Shown here one piece after another: positions 53,458 through 62,977 of a stretch of DNA of 64,000 nt. The stretch is from an uncultured Flavobacteriaceae bacterium. GTDB lineage: Bacteria; Bacteroidota; Bacteroidia; Flavobacteriales; Flavobacteriaceae. The notes beneath the pieces were generated by a model. The model was not told the origin of the DNA. It was given only the letters and a program-made list of their open reading frames with translations, and searched no databases. The stretch lies in NCBI GenBank assembly GCA_947503105.1, contig CANNCM010000005.1:1-64000 (forward strand). The letters are read 5' to 3'. A program made the translations under genes and the position numbers. Every line of letters begins with the position of its first letter. Positions within the stretch are counted from its first letter, which is position 1.

Positions 53458-56010
53458 ATGGATGACAACTTTTCACCCCGAGTTAAAGATGTGATTTCTT
53501 TCAGCAAAGAAGAAGCATTGCGTCTAGGACATGATTTTATTGGAACTGAGCATTTGATGCTTGGTTTGCTACGCGATGGCCACGGCAAAGCCGTAGAGAT
53601 TCTCAATGCGCTAGACATTGACTTGAGCCAGCTGCGCCGCAAAGTAGAAATTTTAAGCCCTGCAAACCCCAATATTAATACCTCGACCAACGAGAAAAAA
53701 AATCTACATCTAACTCGACAAGCAGAACGCGCCCTTAAAACAACCTTTTTAGAGGCCAAACTTTTTCAAAGTAAATCTATCAATACAGCGCATTTGCTTT
53801 TGTGTGTTTTAAGAAATGAGAATGACCCTACCACCAAATTGCTCAATAAAATGAGAGTGAACTATGATAATGTAAAGGAACAATTTAAAAACATTATCAC
53901 TAGTAGTGACGATGTTTTTATGGATACTCCGAAAGCAGAATCCTTTTCTGAAGAAGACACCAATGAAGACAAAGACAACACTGGCGCTTTTGGCCAAACA
54001 AGTTCAACTAAAACAAATAAAAAATCTAAAACTCCTGTTCTAGACAATTTTGGTCGAGACCTTACCGCTATGGCCGAAGAAGGAAAATTGGATCCTGTTG
54101 TAGGTAGAGACAAAGAAATTCAGCGTGTTTCACAAATATTAAGTCGAAGAAAAAAGAACAACCCTTTACTTATTGGTGAGCCCGGAGTGGGCAAATCTGC
54201 CATTGCAGAAGGTCTAGCCAATAGAATTGTAAAACGCAAAGTTTCTCGAATTCTTTTTAATAAACGCGTGGTAACTTTAGACCTAGCGAGCTTGGTGGCT
54301 GGTACAAAATACAGAGGCCAATTTGAAGAACGCATGAAAGCAGTTATGAATGAACTGGAAAAAAATGACGATGTTATTTTATTCATTGATGAAATTCATA
54401 CCATTGTCGGAGCTGGAGGTGCCACAGGCAGCCTCGATGCTTCAAATATGTTTAAACCTGCTTTGGCTAGAGGTGAAATTCAATGTGTGGGTGCTACAAC
54501 CTTAGATGAATACCGTCAGCATATCGAAAAAGATGGTGCTTTGGAACGTCGCTTTCAAAAAGTTATTATTGAACCAACATCCGTTGATGAAACGATTGAA
54601 ATTCTCAATAATATCAAAAATAAATATGAAGAGCATCACAATGTAGATTATACAGACGAAGCCATAGAAGCTTGCGTTAAACTTACAAGTCGATACATGT
54701 CCGATCGTTTTCTTCCAGACAAAGCAATTGATGCTTTAGACGAAGCAGGATCTAGAGTACACATTACAAATATTGATGTTCCAGATCAAATTGTGGAGCT
54801 CGAAACAGAGCTTGAGGCCGTTCGTGCAACAAAAAATTCTGTAGTAAAAAAACAGAAATATGAAGAAGCAGCAAAGCTCAGAGATGATGAAAAAAGACTT
54901 GAAAAAAGTTTGGCTGAAGCTCAAATGAAATGGGAAGAAGAATCTAAGCTCAATAGAGAAATTGTTTCCGAAGAAAATGTAGCCGAGGTTGTTTCGATGA
55001 TGACAGGAATTCCTGTCAATAGAATTGCACAAACAGAAGGCAACAAGCTTTCATTGCTGCCAGAACTGATTAGCGGAAAAGTCATCGGACAAGATGAAGC
55101 TGTCAATAAGGTCGTAAAAGCTATTCAAAGGAATCGTGCGGGGCTTAAAGATCCAAATAAGCCAATTGGGTCGTTTATCTTTTTGGGGCAAACAGGTGTA
55201 GGTAAAACCCAACTAGCCAAAGTTTTAGCTGGCGAGTTGTTTGACAGTACAGATGCACTAATCAGAATCGACATGAGCGAATACATGGAGAAATTTGCTA
55301 TTTCTCGACTTGTTGGAGCACCTCCAGGCTATGTTGGTTACGAAGAAGGCGGGCAACTTACAGAAAAAGTACGCCGAAAACCATATGCTGTCATTCTTTT
55401 GGATGAAATTGAAAAAGCACACCCCGATGTTTTCAACATGCTTCTTCAAGTCTTAGATGATGGGTTTTTAACCGACAGTTTGGGCCGTAAAATTGATTTT
55501 AGCAATACCATTATCATTATGACTTCCAATATTGGAGCACGAAAACTTAAAGATTTTGGAACTGGCGTTGGTTTTGGAACTGCCGCTCAAAAACAACAAG
55601 AAAGTGCCAATGCGCGTGGCGTGATTGAAAATGCGTTGAAAAAAGCTTTTGCACCTGAGTTTCTGAACAGAATTGATGATGTTGTTGTATTCAATACACT
55701 AGAAAAAGAAGATATTGATAAAATCATTGATATCGAATTGGTAAAACTTCTAGATCGAATTTCGGAACTTGGTTACAAACTGAAATTGAGCAAAAAAGCA
55801 AAAAGTTTTATTGCAGAAAAAGGATTTGACAAGCAATATGGCGCACGACCACTAAAGCGTGCTATTCAAAAATATGTTGAGGACGCTATTGCCGAGGAAA
55901 TTATCAAATCTAACATTCAAGAAGGAGATAGCATCACTATGGATATTGGAAAAAATGATACAGAGTTAAGCATCAAAATTACCAGTCCAAAAAAATCAGA
56001 AGAACAATAA
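53458..56010 (+). CDS. clpC: ATP-dependent Clp protease ATP-binding subunit ClpC
   Basis: This 850-residue AAA+ unfoldase feeds substrates to ClpP. Domains in order: Clp-N repeats (about 1-145), AAA-1 with Walker A GEPGVGKSAIAEG, a UVR-like middle region (KQKYEEAAKLRDDEKRLE), AAA-2 with GQTGVGKTQLAK, and the C-terminal D2-small domain. A ClpP-docking loop is suggested by GVGFGTAAQ. The short middle domain and this loop distinguish it from the ClpB gene 3.7 kb away. A terminator follows the gene. Confidence 0.95.
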   Translation: MDDNFSPRVKDVISFSKEEALRLGHDFIGTEHLMLGLLRDGHGKAVEILNALDIDLSQLRRKVEILSPANPNINTSTNEKKNLHLTRQAERALKTTFLEAKLFQSKSINTAHLLLCVLRNENDPTTKLLNKMRVNYDNVKEQFKNIITSSDDVFMDTPKAESFSEEDTNEDKDNTGAFGQTSSTKTNKKSKTPVLDNFGRDLTAMAEEGKLDPVVGRDKEIQRVSQILSRRKKNNPLLIGEPGVGKSAIAEGLANRIVKRKVSRILFNKRVVTLDLASLVAGTKYRGQFEERMKAVMNELEKNDDVILFIDEIHTIVGAGGATGSLDASNMFKPALARGEIQCVGATTLDEYRQHIEKDGALERRFQKVIIEPTSVDETIEILNNIKNKYEEHHNVDYTDEAIEACVKLTSRYMSDRFLPDKAIDALDEAGSRVHITNIDVPDQIVELETELEAVRATKNSVVKKQKYEEAAKLRDDEKRLEKSLAEAQMKWEEESKLNREIVSEENVAEVVSMMTGIPVNRIAQTEGNKLSLLPELISGKVIGQDEAVNKVVKAIQRNRAGLKDPNKPIGSFIFLGQTGVGKTQLAKVLAGELFDSTDALIRIDMSEYMEKFAISRLVGAPPGYVGYEEGGQLTEKVRRKPYAVILLDEIEKAHPDVFNMLLQVLDDGFLTDSLGRKIDFSNTIIIMTSNIGARKLKDFGTGVGFGTAAQKQQESANARGVIENALKKAFAPEFLNRIDDVVVFNTLEKEDIDKIIDIELVKLLDRISELGYKLKLSKKAKSFIAEKGFDKQYGARPLKRAIQKYVEDAIAEEIIKSNIQEGDSITMDIGKNDTELSIKITSPKKSEEQ

Positions 56011-56035
56011 TATTGAGCTCAATAAATTGAATATT

Positions 56036-56060
56036 AAACCCTTGCAGATTGCAGGGGTTT
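56036..56060. terminator. Terminator between clpC and hutH
   Basis: AAACCCTTGC-AGATT-GCAGGGGTTT (one T-G pair) followed by a T-run. It lies 26 bp after the clpC stop and touches the 3' end of the convergent hutH gene. Confidence 0.88.
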
Positions 56061-56061
56061 T

Positions 56062-57573
56062 TTATGCTGAAATTTGCTCGAAAAGAACGTCATTATCAAA
56101 ATTTAATGATTGCATAAAAGCTATCGTTTTTTTGATATCTATGTACAACGGTTTGTCTTTTTTTGTAAATGGAATTTCTTTTCTAAAACCAGTCAAAAAT
56201 TGCTCCAAAAAAGTTGATGTTTTTAGTGTTCTCATGTACAACGCCTGAGAAGCATTCATCAATTCAATAGCAAGAATCCGTTCTACATTATCGACAAGCT
56301 CAAATGCTTGTGTTGCAGCATTGGCGCCCATACTAACGTGGTCTTCTTGACCATTAGAAGACACTATAGAATCTACACTCGCCGGTGTGGCCAATTGTTT
56401 ATTAGCACTCACAATACTTGCAGCAGTATATTGAGGAATCATGTATCCAGAATTCAAACCAGGCGAGTTGACTAAAAACGACGGAAGGCCACGTTCTCCA
56501 GAGATCAATTGATAGGTTCTACGCTCAGAGATACTTCCAAGTTCGGAGACAGCAATTTTTAAAAAATCTAGACTTAAAGCCAAAGGTTGTCCATGAAAAT
56601 TTCCGCCAGAAATAATTTTATCGGCTTCTGTAAAAATATTGGGATTATCCGAAACAGAATTAATTTCGGTCAAAACCACAGACGACACATGCTCTAAAGC
56701 ATCTTTTGTAGCGCCATGAACTTGTGGCATACACCGAAAAGAATAAGGATCTTGTACATGTGTTTTTTCTTGACGAATCAAAGCGCTGTCTTTTAAAAAT
56801 CCTCGTATGCGTTGTGCTGTTAAAATTTGCCCCTTGTGAGGGCGGACCAATTGCACCAAAGGATCAAATGGCTCTATACGTCCATCGTAAGCATCTAGTG
56901 ATAATGCACCTATTAAATCTGAAAAATAAGAGAGTTTATATGATTTCAACAAGCAATGTATGGCATATGCAGACATAAATTGTGTACCATTCAACAGTGC
57001 TAAACCTTCTTTGGATTGAAGTTGTATAGGCCTTATTTTACACTCTTTTAACACCTCTTTAGTTGGCTTTTGTATTCCATTGTGCCAGACTTCTCCTTCG
57101 CCAATGACGCACAACGCTACATGTGCTAAAGGTGCTAAATCTCCAGAAGCACCCAAAGAACCTTGAGTATAAACCACTGGTAAAATATTCAAATTATAGA
57201 ACTCTACAAGACGTTGAACTGTTGCTAATTGCACACCACTATTACCATTAGACAAAGACTTAATTTTGAGTAAAAGCATCAATTTCACAATGTGCTGAGG
57301 AACTAATTTTCCTGTTCCACAAGCATGAGAGCGCACTAAATTTTCTTGAAGCTGACCCAACTGGTTTGTGTCTATAGACACATCACACAATGCACCAAAA
57401 CCTGTATTAATTCCATAAATTGGAGTGTTAGAGTTTTGTAATTTTTCATCCAAATATGCTCTACAATTGGCTATATTTTCAATGACTTCTGATGATAATT
57501 CAATGGGGGTCTGGTTGGTCATCAAATCATTGAGTGAAGATAAACTCAAAGGATGTGTTGTTATTTTATGCAT
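56062..57573 (-). CDS. hutH: Histidine ammonia-lyase
   Basis: Deaminates histidine to urocanate in the first step of histidine degradation. The cofactor (MIO) forms autocatalytically from Ala-Ser-Gly, present in GSLGASGDLAPLAH. Other family motifs are YGINTGFGALCD and SSNGQEDHVSMG. The ATG at 57573 gives 503 residues; the ORF-track start at 57612 adds an atypical extension. No other hut genes are nearby. An alternative aromatic ammonia-lyase activity is less likely given the YGINTGFG and QEDHVS signatures. Confidence 0.9.
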   Translation of the reverse strand: MHKITTHPLSLSSLNDLMTNQTPIELSSEVIENIANCRAYLDEKLQNSNTPIYGINTGFGALCDVSIDTNQLGQLQENLVRSHACGTGKLVPQHIVKLMLLLKIKSLSNGNSGVQLATVQRLVEFYNLNILPVVYTQGSLGASGDLAPLAHVALCVIGEGEVWHNGIQKPTKEVLKECKIRPIQLQSKEGLALLNGTQFMSAYAIHCLLKSYKLSYFSDLIGALSLDAYDGRIEPFDPLVQLVRPHKGQILTAQRIRGFLKDSALIRQEKTHVQDPYSFRCMPQVHGATKDALEHVSSVVLTEINSVSDNPNIFTEADKIISGGNFHGQPLALSLDFLKIAVSELGSISERRTYQLISGERGLPSFLVNSPGLNSGYMIPQYTAASIVSANKQLATPASVDSIVSSNGQEDHVSMGANAATQAFELVDNVERILAIELMNASQALYMRTLKTSTFLEQFLTGFRKEIPFTKKDKPLYIDIKKTIAFMQSLNFDNDVLFEQISA

Positions 57574-57699
57574 AATTGCTCTTATGGTGTACTTCAAATG
57601 TGCGTTTTTCAATGAAAATTTCCAAATAATTGATACAATTAATTTATTATATCTAATTTTGAATAGGTTACATTTTGAGTCTAATCTAAGACATTAATA

Positions 57700-58158
57700 A
57701 TGCTAAAAAACGTAAATATATCAAGTAAAAAAACTTCTATTTTAGAAAATTTAGTTGGCAACTGGAATTTGGAACGTTTATACGATAATGGATCAAAAGT
57801 TATTGGTACAGCCCATTTCACAAAACACAGCGCAACAAGGTTTGAATATTCTGAAAAAGGGGTGATGACGCTTGCCGATGGAAAAAAAATGACTTGTGCC
57901 AGGAGGTATATTTATAAACCTATAGCAGATGGTTTTGAGGTTTATTTTTTTGAAAATCCAACCGAGCTATTTCAAAAAATTGTTTTAAAAAAAAACAATG
58001 AAGTTCTTTGTGCAGAGGCCACTCATTTTTGTGTAAAAGACGTGTATTCCTCTTCATATAAATTTTTCGATGATACCTATTTTGAAATCACTCATGTGGT
58101 AAACGGCCCAAAAAAAGACTACACTTCAAAGGGACTTTTCAAAAAAATAAAAATCTAA
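57700..58158 (+). CDS. DUF6314 family protein
   Basis: A 152-residue soluble protein. The order GNWNLERLYDNGSKVIGTAHF, FEYSEKGVMTLADGK, RRYIYKP, HFCVKDVYSSSYKFFDD and VVNGPKKDYTSKGLF is the pattern of DUF6314, a lipocalin-like family of unknown role. Divergent from hutH with 126 bp between starts. No signal peptide. Confidence 0.82.
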   Translation: MLKNVNISSKKTSILENLVGNWNLERLYDNGSKVIGTAHFTKHSATRFEYSEKGVMTLADGKKMTCARRYIYKPIADGFEVYFFENPTELFQKIVLKKNNEVLCAEATHFCVKDVYSSSYKFFDDTYFEITHVVNGPKKDYTSKGLFKKIKI

Positions 58159-58168
58159 AAAAAAACTG

Positions 58169-58176
58169 TACCTTCG
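58169..58176 (+). promoter_or_regulatory. Possible -7 element of the thioredoxin-like lipoprotein gene
   Basis: TACCTTCG deviates in one base from TAnnTTTG and lies 30 bases before the ATG at 58207. Confidence 0.3.
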
Positions 58177-58206
58177 TCATAGTATTTAAACCCTAAATCT
58201 AGTACT

Positions 58207-59241
58207 ATGAAAAAAATCTTCTCCCCTGCAATTATTGTTGCAATTTTATTGGCCAGTTGCCAAAAACCAAAAGACCATGTCGAACTTTACGGTAAAATAA
58301 GCCATCCCAATTCTAATAAAATCACAATTAGTAACCCCGATAATGGCTATAAGAAAGAAATAGCCGTCAATGAAGATGGCTCATTTTCAGACACGCTCAA
58401 AATAAAAGAAGGGCGCTATCGCTTTTATGATGGACTAGAATATGGACGTATTTTCTTAAAAAATGGAAATACAACTTCATTTACTTTAGATACCAATGCT
58501 TTTGATGAGACTTTAAAATTTAAAGGGGATGATGCTGATAAAAGTAATGTTTTAATTGATTACGAATTACTCAAAGAAAAACATCTTAACAGTGATTTAT
58601 TTCGCAAAAACATAACAGAATTTGAAAATGCTTTCAACACTTTAGAAAAAGAATTTGGAAAGTTGAAGCTTAATTATAGAGCCATAGATCCATCATATTT
58701 TGAACCCGAAGACCGCAGATTTAAAAAAATGAAAGCGGCGTATTTAAAATTTTATAAAGATCGACAAGCATTAATGAAAGAATTCACCAAAGGTACACCC
58801 TCACCAACATTTGAAAATTATGAAAATTTCGAAGGAGGTACGACATCTCTAAAAGATTTTAGAGGCAAATACGTGTATATTGATATTTGGGCAACATGGT
58901 GTGGCCCTTGTAAATTAGAGATCCCTTTTTTGAAAGAACTCGAAGAGAGATTTCATGATCGCAACATTGAGTTTGTTAGCATTTCTGTTGACGATGATAG
59001 ACGAAGTGGAACCATGGAAAAAGCAAAAACAGCTTGGAAAACAATGGTCGCTGAAAAAAATCTTACTGGTGTTCAGCTTTTTACGGGCAGTGGTTTGAAA
59101 GCCGATTTCATAAAAGCCTATAAAATTAATAGTATTCCAAGGTTTATTCTTATCGACCCAAAGGGCAATATTGTAGATGCCGATGCCCCAAGGCCATCGA
59201 GTGCCAAAATCACAGAACTCCTAAAAGAATTAGGCATTTAG
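58207..59241 (+). CDS. TlpA-like thioredoxin-fold lipoprotein
   Basis: This 344-residue protein has a lipobox (LLASC, Cys18) and an N-terminal DUF4369-like strand-rich domain (about 24-100). A helical linker follows, then a C-terminal thioredoxin domain (about 200-344) with the redox pair Cys232-Gly-Pro-Cys235 in WATWCGPCKLEIP. The cis-Pro loop is in NSIPRFILID. It likely reduces disulfides in the periplasm as other TlpA/ResA-type proteins do. It overlaps the end of the convergent ytxJ gene by four bases. Confidence 0.9.
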   Translation: MKKIFSPAIIVAILLASCQKPKDHVELYGKISHPNSNKITISNPDNGYKKEIAVNEDGSFSDTLKIKEGRYRFYDGLEYGRIFLKNGNTTSFTLDTNAFDETLKFKGDDADKSNVLIDYELLKEKHLNSDLFRKNITEFENAFNTLEKEFGKLKLNYRAIDPSYFEPEDRRFKKMKAAYLKFYKDRQALMKEFTKGTPSPTFENYENFEGGTTSLKDFRGKYVYIDIWATWCGPCKLEIPFLKELEERFHDRNIEFVSISVDDDRRSGTMEKAKTAWKTMVAEKNLTGVQLFTGSGLKADFIKAYKINSIPRFILIDPKGNIVDADAPRPSSAKITELLKELGI

Positions 59242-59615
59242 TTAAGGTAATCGACCAAAATAAGGTTATTGATATTTTCATGTGAAGCATGAGCTATGGC
59301 TTTTCCATTTTTGATGACGAGGAGTTGAGGTGATTGATGCACAACTTCAAACTGCTTTTCAATTGCATTGGATATCGAACGATGTTTCAATAAATCTAAA
59401 AAATGAGCTGTAAAATCAGACTCAGAAAAGCCATATTGCGCTTTAAATTCTTTCAACACAAAAAGACTCACACTACAACGTGTGGAGTGCTTAAATATAA
59501 GTTGTGGAACAGAAAATGAGGCATCAACAAGATCGTCCAACTGATGAATATACTCTAGTTTTTGGCCAGGCCAATCATTTAAATTATTGTTTAAAAAGGA
59601 ATCAAATAATCCCAT
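59238..59615 (-). CDS. ytxJ: Bacillithiol-system monothiol protein YtxJ
   Basis: A 125-residue thioredoxin-fold protein with one active-site cysteine, Cys47, in FKHSTRCSVSLFVL. That position and the strand order fit YtxJ, a monothiol bacilliredoxin-type protein that removes bacillithiol from mixed disulfides. The bshA gene at 5942-7078 shows that this organism should make bacillithiol. The start region MGLFDSFLNN is ordinary for the family in Flavobacteriia. Confidence 0.88.
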   Translation of the reverse strand: MGLFDSFLNNNLNDWPGQKLEYIHQLDDLVDASFSVPQLIFKHSTRCSVSLFVLKEFKAQYGFSESDFTAHFLDLLKHRSISNAIEKQFEVVHQSPQLLVIKNGKAIAHASHENINNLILVDYLN

Positions 59616-59740
59616 AATGTCTCTTATTGTGTTTAAATTATGACTAAACGTCAGTTTTTTTGTTAAAATTATGTCATTTTGTCGTATGCTTTGAATTGGT
59701 AAGATAATTGAACCCTAATAACTCATAAAAATAACCCATT
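59616..59740 (+). promoter_or_regulatory. Possible heat-shock-type control region of clpB
   Basis: The spacer holds GTCATTTTGTC, then TTGGTAAGATAATTG, an arrangement I recall ahead of chaperone genes in Bacteroidetes. No exact TAnnTTTG is seen; TATGCTTTG has one extra base. The assignment is tentative. Confidence 0.3.
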
Positions 59741-62347
59741 ATGAACTTTGACAATTATACAATAAAAACACAACAAGCGCTACAACAGGCGCAACAAATT
59801 GCACAAGAATTTGGTCATCAACAAATTGAAAATGAGCACCTATACAAAGGGATGCATGTTGTAGATCACAATGTAATTCCATATGTATTAAAGAAACTTG
59901 ATGTCAATCCAAACGTAGTAAATCAGATTATTGATAAAGAAATAGAGCGTTTTCCAAAAGTAAGCGGTTCGGAGCAAATGCTATCGAGAACACTCACTAA
60001 AACGCTCGGAGATGCAGCGACGATATCAAAAAAGACAGGGGGAGAATATGTATCCATAGAAGATGTTTTTCTTGCTTTATTAAAATCAAAAAGTAAAATC
60101 TCTCAAATTTTAAAAGATCAGGGCGTTACTGAAAAAGATGTAGAATCTTGTATCAAAGAACTTAGAAAAGGCCACAGGGTAACTTCTAAAAGTCAAGAGA
60201 ACACCTATAATGCGTTGGATAAATATGCGAAAAATTTAAACCAAATGGCGCGCGAAAATCGTTTAGATCCTGTTATTGGTCGAGACGAAGAAATCCGAAG
60301 AATTCTTCAAATATTATCAAGGAGAACCAAAAACAATCCCATACTGGTTGGTGAGCCTGGCACTGGAAAAACCGCAATTGCCGAAGGTTTAGCACATCGT
60401 ATTATTGCTGGAGATGTTCCAGAAAATCTAAAGGACAAACAGGTCTTTGCCTTGGATATGGGGGCACTAATTGCGGGTGCAAAATACAAAGGAGAATTTG
60501 AAGAACGTCTGAAGTCCGTCATCAAGGAAGTGACACAAGGTTCTAGTGATGTGGTGCTGTTTATAGATGAAATCCACACCCTTGTTGGCGCTGGTGGCGG
60601 TGAAGGTGCTATGGACGCCGCAAATATTTTAAAACCTGCTTTGGCGCGTGGCGAACTGCGTGCGATTGGCGCCACTACACTTGATGAATATCAAAAGTAT
60701 TTTGAAAAAGACAAAGCACTAGAACGGCGTTTTCAAAAGGTTATGGTTGATGAACCTGATGAAGAAAGTGCTATTTCAATTTTGAGAGGGATCAAGGAAA
60801 AATATGAAACACACCATAAAGTTCGGATCAAAGACGAAGCGATTATTGGTGCGGTCAAGCTATCAACACGATACATTAGCAATCGTTTTTTACCAGACAA
60901 AGCCATTGATTTAATGGACGAGGCCGCTTCAAAATTACGAATGGAAATCAATTCAAAACCAGAAGAATTGGATGTTTTGGACCGAAAAGTGATGCAACTA
61001 GAGATTGAAATTGAAGCCATCAAACGTGAAAAAGATGACGTTAAACTTAAAGCACTGCGTGCAGATTTGGCTAACACCAAAGACGAGCGAAACACTTTAG
61101 AGGCACAATGGCGCAACGAAAAAGAAATGGTAGATTCGATTCAAGGGGCAAAATCTGAAATTGAACACCTAAAAGTTGAAGCAGAACGCGCAGAGCGTAA
61201 TGGCGATTATGGAAAAGTTGCAGAATTGCGGTATGGAAAAATCAAAGAGGCGCAATCCCATTTGGAACAATTACAACACAACCTTATTGAAAATCAAAAA
61301 TCTGCATTGATAAAAGAAGAAGTGACCTACGAAGATATTGCAGAAGTCATTGCCAAATGGACAGGAATTCCAGTCACCAAAATGATAACATCTGAACGAG
61401 AAAAACTATTAAAACTCGAAGATGAATTACACAAACGCGTTGTGGGCCAAGAAGAAGCTGTAGAAGCTGTGAGTGATGCTGTAAGACGCAGCAGAACTGG
61501 ACTTCAAAATCCAAAAAAACCAACAGGAACATTCTTATTTTTAGGGACTACTGGTGTGGGAAAAACAGAGCTTGCCAAAACTTTAGCGGCATATTTATTT
61601 GATGATGAAAATGCACTCACAAGAATTGACATGAGCGAGTATCAAGAAAGACATGCTGTAAGCCGACTCATTGGTGCGCCTCCGGGTTATGTTGGTTACG
61701 ATGAAGGCGGACAACTTACTGAAGCCGTTAGAAGAAAGCCCTACTCTGTTGTGTTATTGGATGAAATTGAAAAAGCACACCCCGATACATTCAATATTTT
61801 ACTGCAAGTATTGGACGAAGGACGATTAACAGATAATAAAGGTCGTGTGGCAGATTTTAAGAATACTATCATTATAATGACTTCAAATATTGGTAGTGAG
61901 ATCATTCAGAGTAAAGTTGAAGATTTTGGTCATGATACCTCGGCTATGGAAGCCGCAAAAACTGAAGTGATTGGTGTGTTGAAAAAGATGGTTCGACCAG
62001 AATTTTTAAATCGAATTGACGATACAATTTTATTCAGTCCACTCCATGAGAAGCATATAAAATCCATTGTTAAACTTCAATTGAAGAACTTATCAAAAAC
62101 ACTTCAGGAACAAGGGGTTGTTTTTGATGCAAGCCCCGAGGCCATAGCGTATCTTGCAAAAAAAGGGTATCAACCTGAATATGGCGCACGACCTGTCAAA
62201 CGTGTCATTCAAAAAGAGGTACTGAATACATTGAGCAAAAAACTCCTTACAGGATCGATCAATTCGAATAGTGTCATTTTGATGGATGCTTTTGATCATG
62301 AGTTGGTATTTAGAAATCAAAATGAAAAAATCCCAAAAGAACTGTAA
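59741..62347 (+). CDS. clpB: ATP-dependent chaperone ClpB
   Basis: This 868-residue disaggregase works with DnaK/DnaJ to rescue aggregated proteins. It has Clp-N repeats, AAA-1 with GEPGTGKTAIAEG, the long coiled-coil M domain (about 410-540, IEHLKVEAERAERNGDYGKVAEL), AAA-2 with GTTGVGKTELAK, and the C-terminal domain. The ClpP loop motif seen in ClpC is absent. A hairpin terminator follows. Confidence 0.97.
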   Translation: MNFDNYTIKTQQALQQAQQIAQEFGHQQIENEHLYKGMHVVDHNVIPYVLKKLDVNPNVVNQIIDKEIERFPKVSGSEQMLSRTLTKTLGDAATISKKTGGEYVSIEDVFLALLKSKSKISQILKDQGVTEKDVESCIKELRKGHRVTSKSQENTYNALDKYAKNLNQMARENRLDPVIGRDEEIRRILQILSRRTKNNPILVGEPGTGKTAIAEGLAHRIIAGDVPENLKDKQVFALDMGALIAGAKYKGEFEERLKSVIKEVTQGSSDVVLFIDEIHTLVGAGGGEGAMDAANILKPALARGELRAIGATTLDEYQKYFEKDKALERRFQKVMVDEPDEESAISILRGIKEKYETHHKVRIKDEAIIGAVKLSTRYISNRFLPDKAIDLMDEAASKLRMEINSKPEELDVLDRKVMQLEIEIEAIKREKDDVKLKALRADLANTKDERNTLEAQWRNEKEMVDSIQGAKSEIEHLKVEAERAERNGDYGKVAELRYGKIKEAQSHLEQLQHNLIENQKSALIKEEVTYEDIAEVIAKWTGIPVTKMITSEREKLLKLEDELHKRVVGQEEAVEAVSDAVRRSRTGLQNPKKPTGTFLFLGTTGVGKTELAKTLAAYLFDDENALTRIDMSEYQERHAVSRLIGAPPGYVGYDEGGQLTEAVRRKPYSVVLLDEIEKAHPDTFNILLQVLDEGRLTDNKGRVADFKNTIIIMTSNIGSEIIQSKVEDFGHDTSAMEAAKTEVIGVLKKMVRPEFLNRIDDTILFSPLHEKHIKSIVKLQLKNLSKTLQEQGVVFDASPEAIAYLAKKGYQPEYGARPVKRVIQKEVLNTLSKKLLTGSINSNSVILMDAFDHELVFRNQNEKIPKEL

Positions 62348-62395
62348 CAAATTATTGAGATGAACGTCTTTTAGTTGTTGGTTAGTTAGTTAGTT

Positions 62396-62440
62396 GAAAA
62401 AGCAGTGCTCTGTGTAGAAATACAAATGTGCTGCTTTTTC
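62396..62440 (+). terminator. Hairpin terminator of clpB
   Basis: GAAAAAGCAG pairs with CTGCTTTTTC over 10 bp with a 25-base loop. A short TTAG tandem tract (62380-62395) precedes it. It lies about 50 bp past the clpB stop. Confidence 0.6.
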
Positions 62441-62502
62441 TATTAAAAAAAGTTGAATTGCATTGAGACATCAACTAAATATTTGATTAGTTTTGAGCTG
62501 AG

Positions 62503-62964
62503 ATGAAAAAACCTGTAAACATAATTAATAGAAAAGCCCGTTTTTCGTACGATCTCTTAGATACGTACACCGCTGGGATTGTCTTGAGTGGAACAGAAAT
62601 AAAATCGATCAGAGCGAGCAAAGCCTCTATTGCAGAAAGTTTTTGTGAATTTAATGAAAATGGAGAATTATTTGTGATTAATATGACTGTTCAAGAATAT
62701 GATTATGGCAATCATTTCAATCACAAACCAAAAGCAGAACGAAAACTTTTGCTCAACAAAAAAGAGTTGAAAAAACTAGAGAAAGAAGTCAAAAATAGAG
62801 GATTGACTATTATTCCTCTGAAACTATTTATTAATGACAAGGGCTTTGCAAAACTTCAAATTGCACTAGCCAAAGGAAAAAAACTTTTTGATAAACGAGA
62901 CACCATCAAAGACCGCGAAAACAAAAGAAACTTGGATCGTATTAAAAAGAATTTTAAGTCTTAA
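62503..62964 (+). CDS. smpB: SsrA-binding protein SmpB
   Basis: Brings tmRNA to stalled ribosomes for trans-translation. The 153-residue chain shows the family beta-barrel with AGIVLSGTEIKSIRA, AESFCEFNENGEL and KLQIALAKGKKLFDKRDTIK. The basic C-terminal tail (DRENKRNLDRIKKNFKS) is the part that reaches the decoding centre. The ssrA gene itself is not seen here. Confidence 0.97.
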   Translation: MKKPVNIINRKARFSYDLLDTYTAGIVLSGTEIKSIRASKASIAESFCEFNENGELFVINMTVQEYDYGNHFNHKPKAERKLLLNKKELKKLEKEVKNRGLTIIPLKLFINDKGFAKLQIALAKGKKLFDKRDTIKDRENKRNLDRIKKNFKS

Positions 62965-62977
62965 ATCCTGAATAATC

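Noticed and set aside
53271-53759. Minus-strand ORF of 162 residues across the clpC start
   Set aside because: It is read antisense to the clpC N terminus and its composition is that of a shadow ORF.
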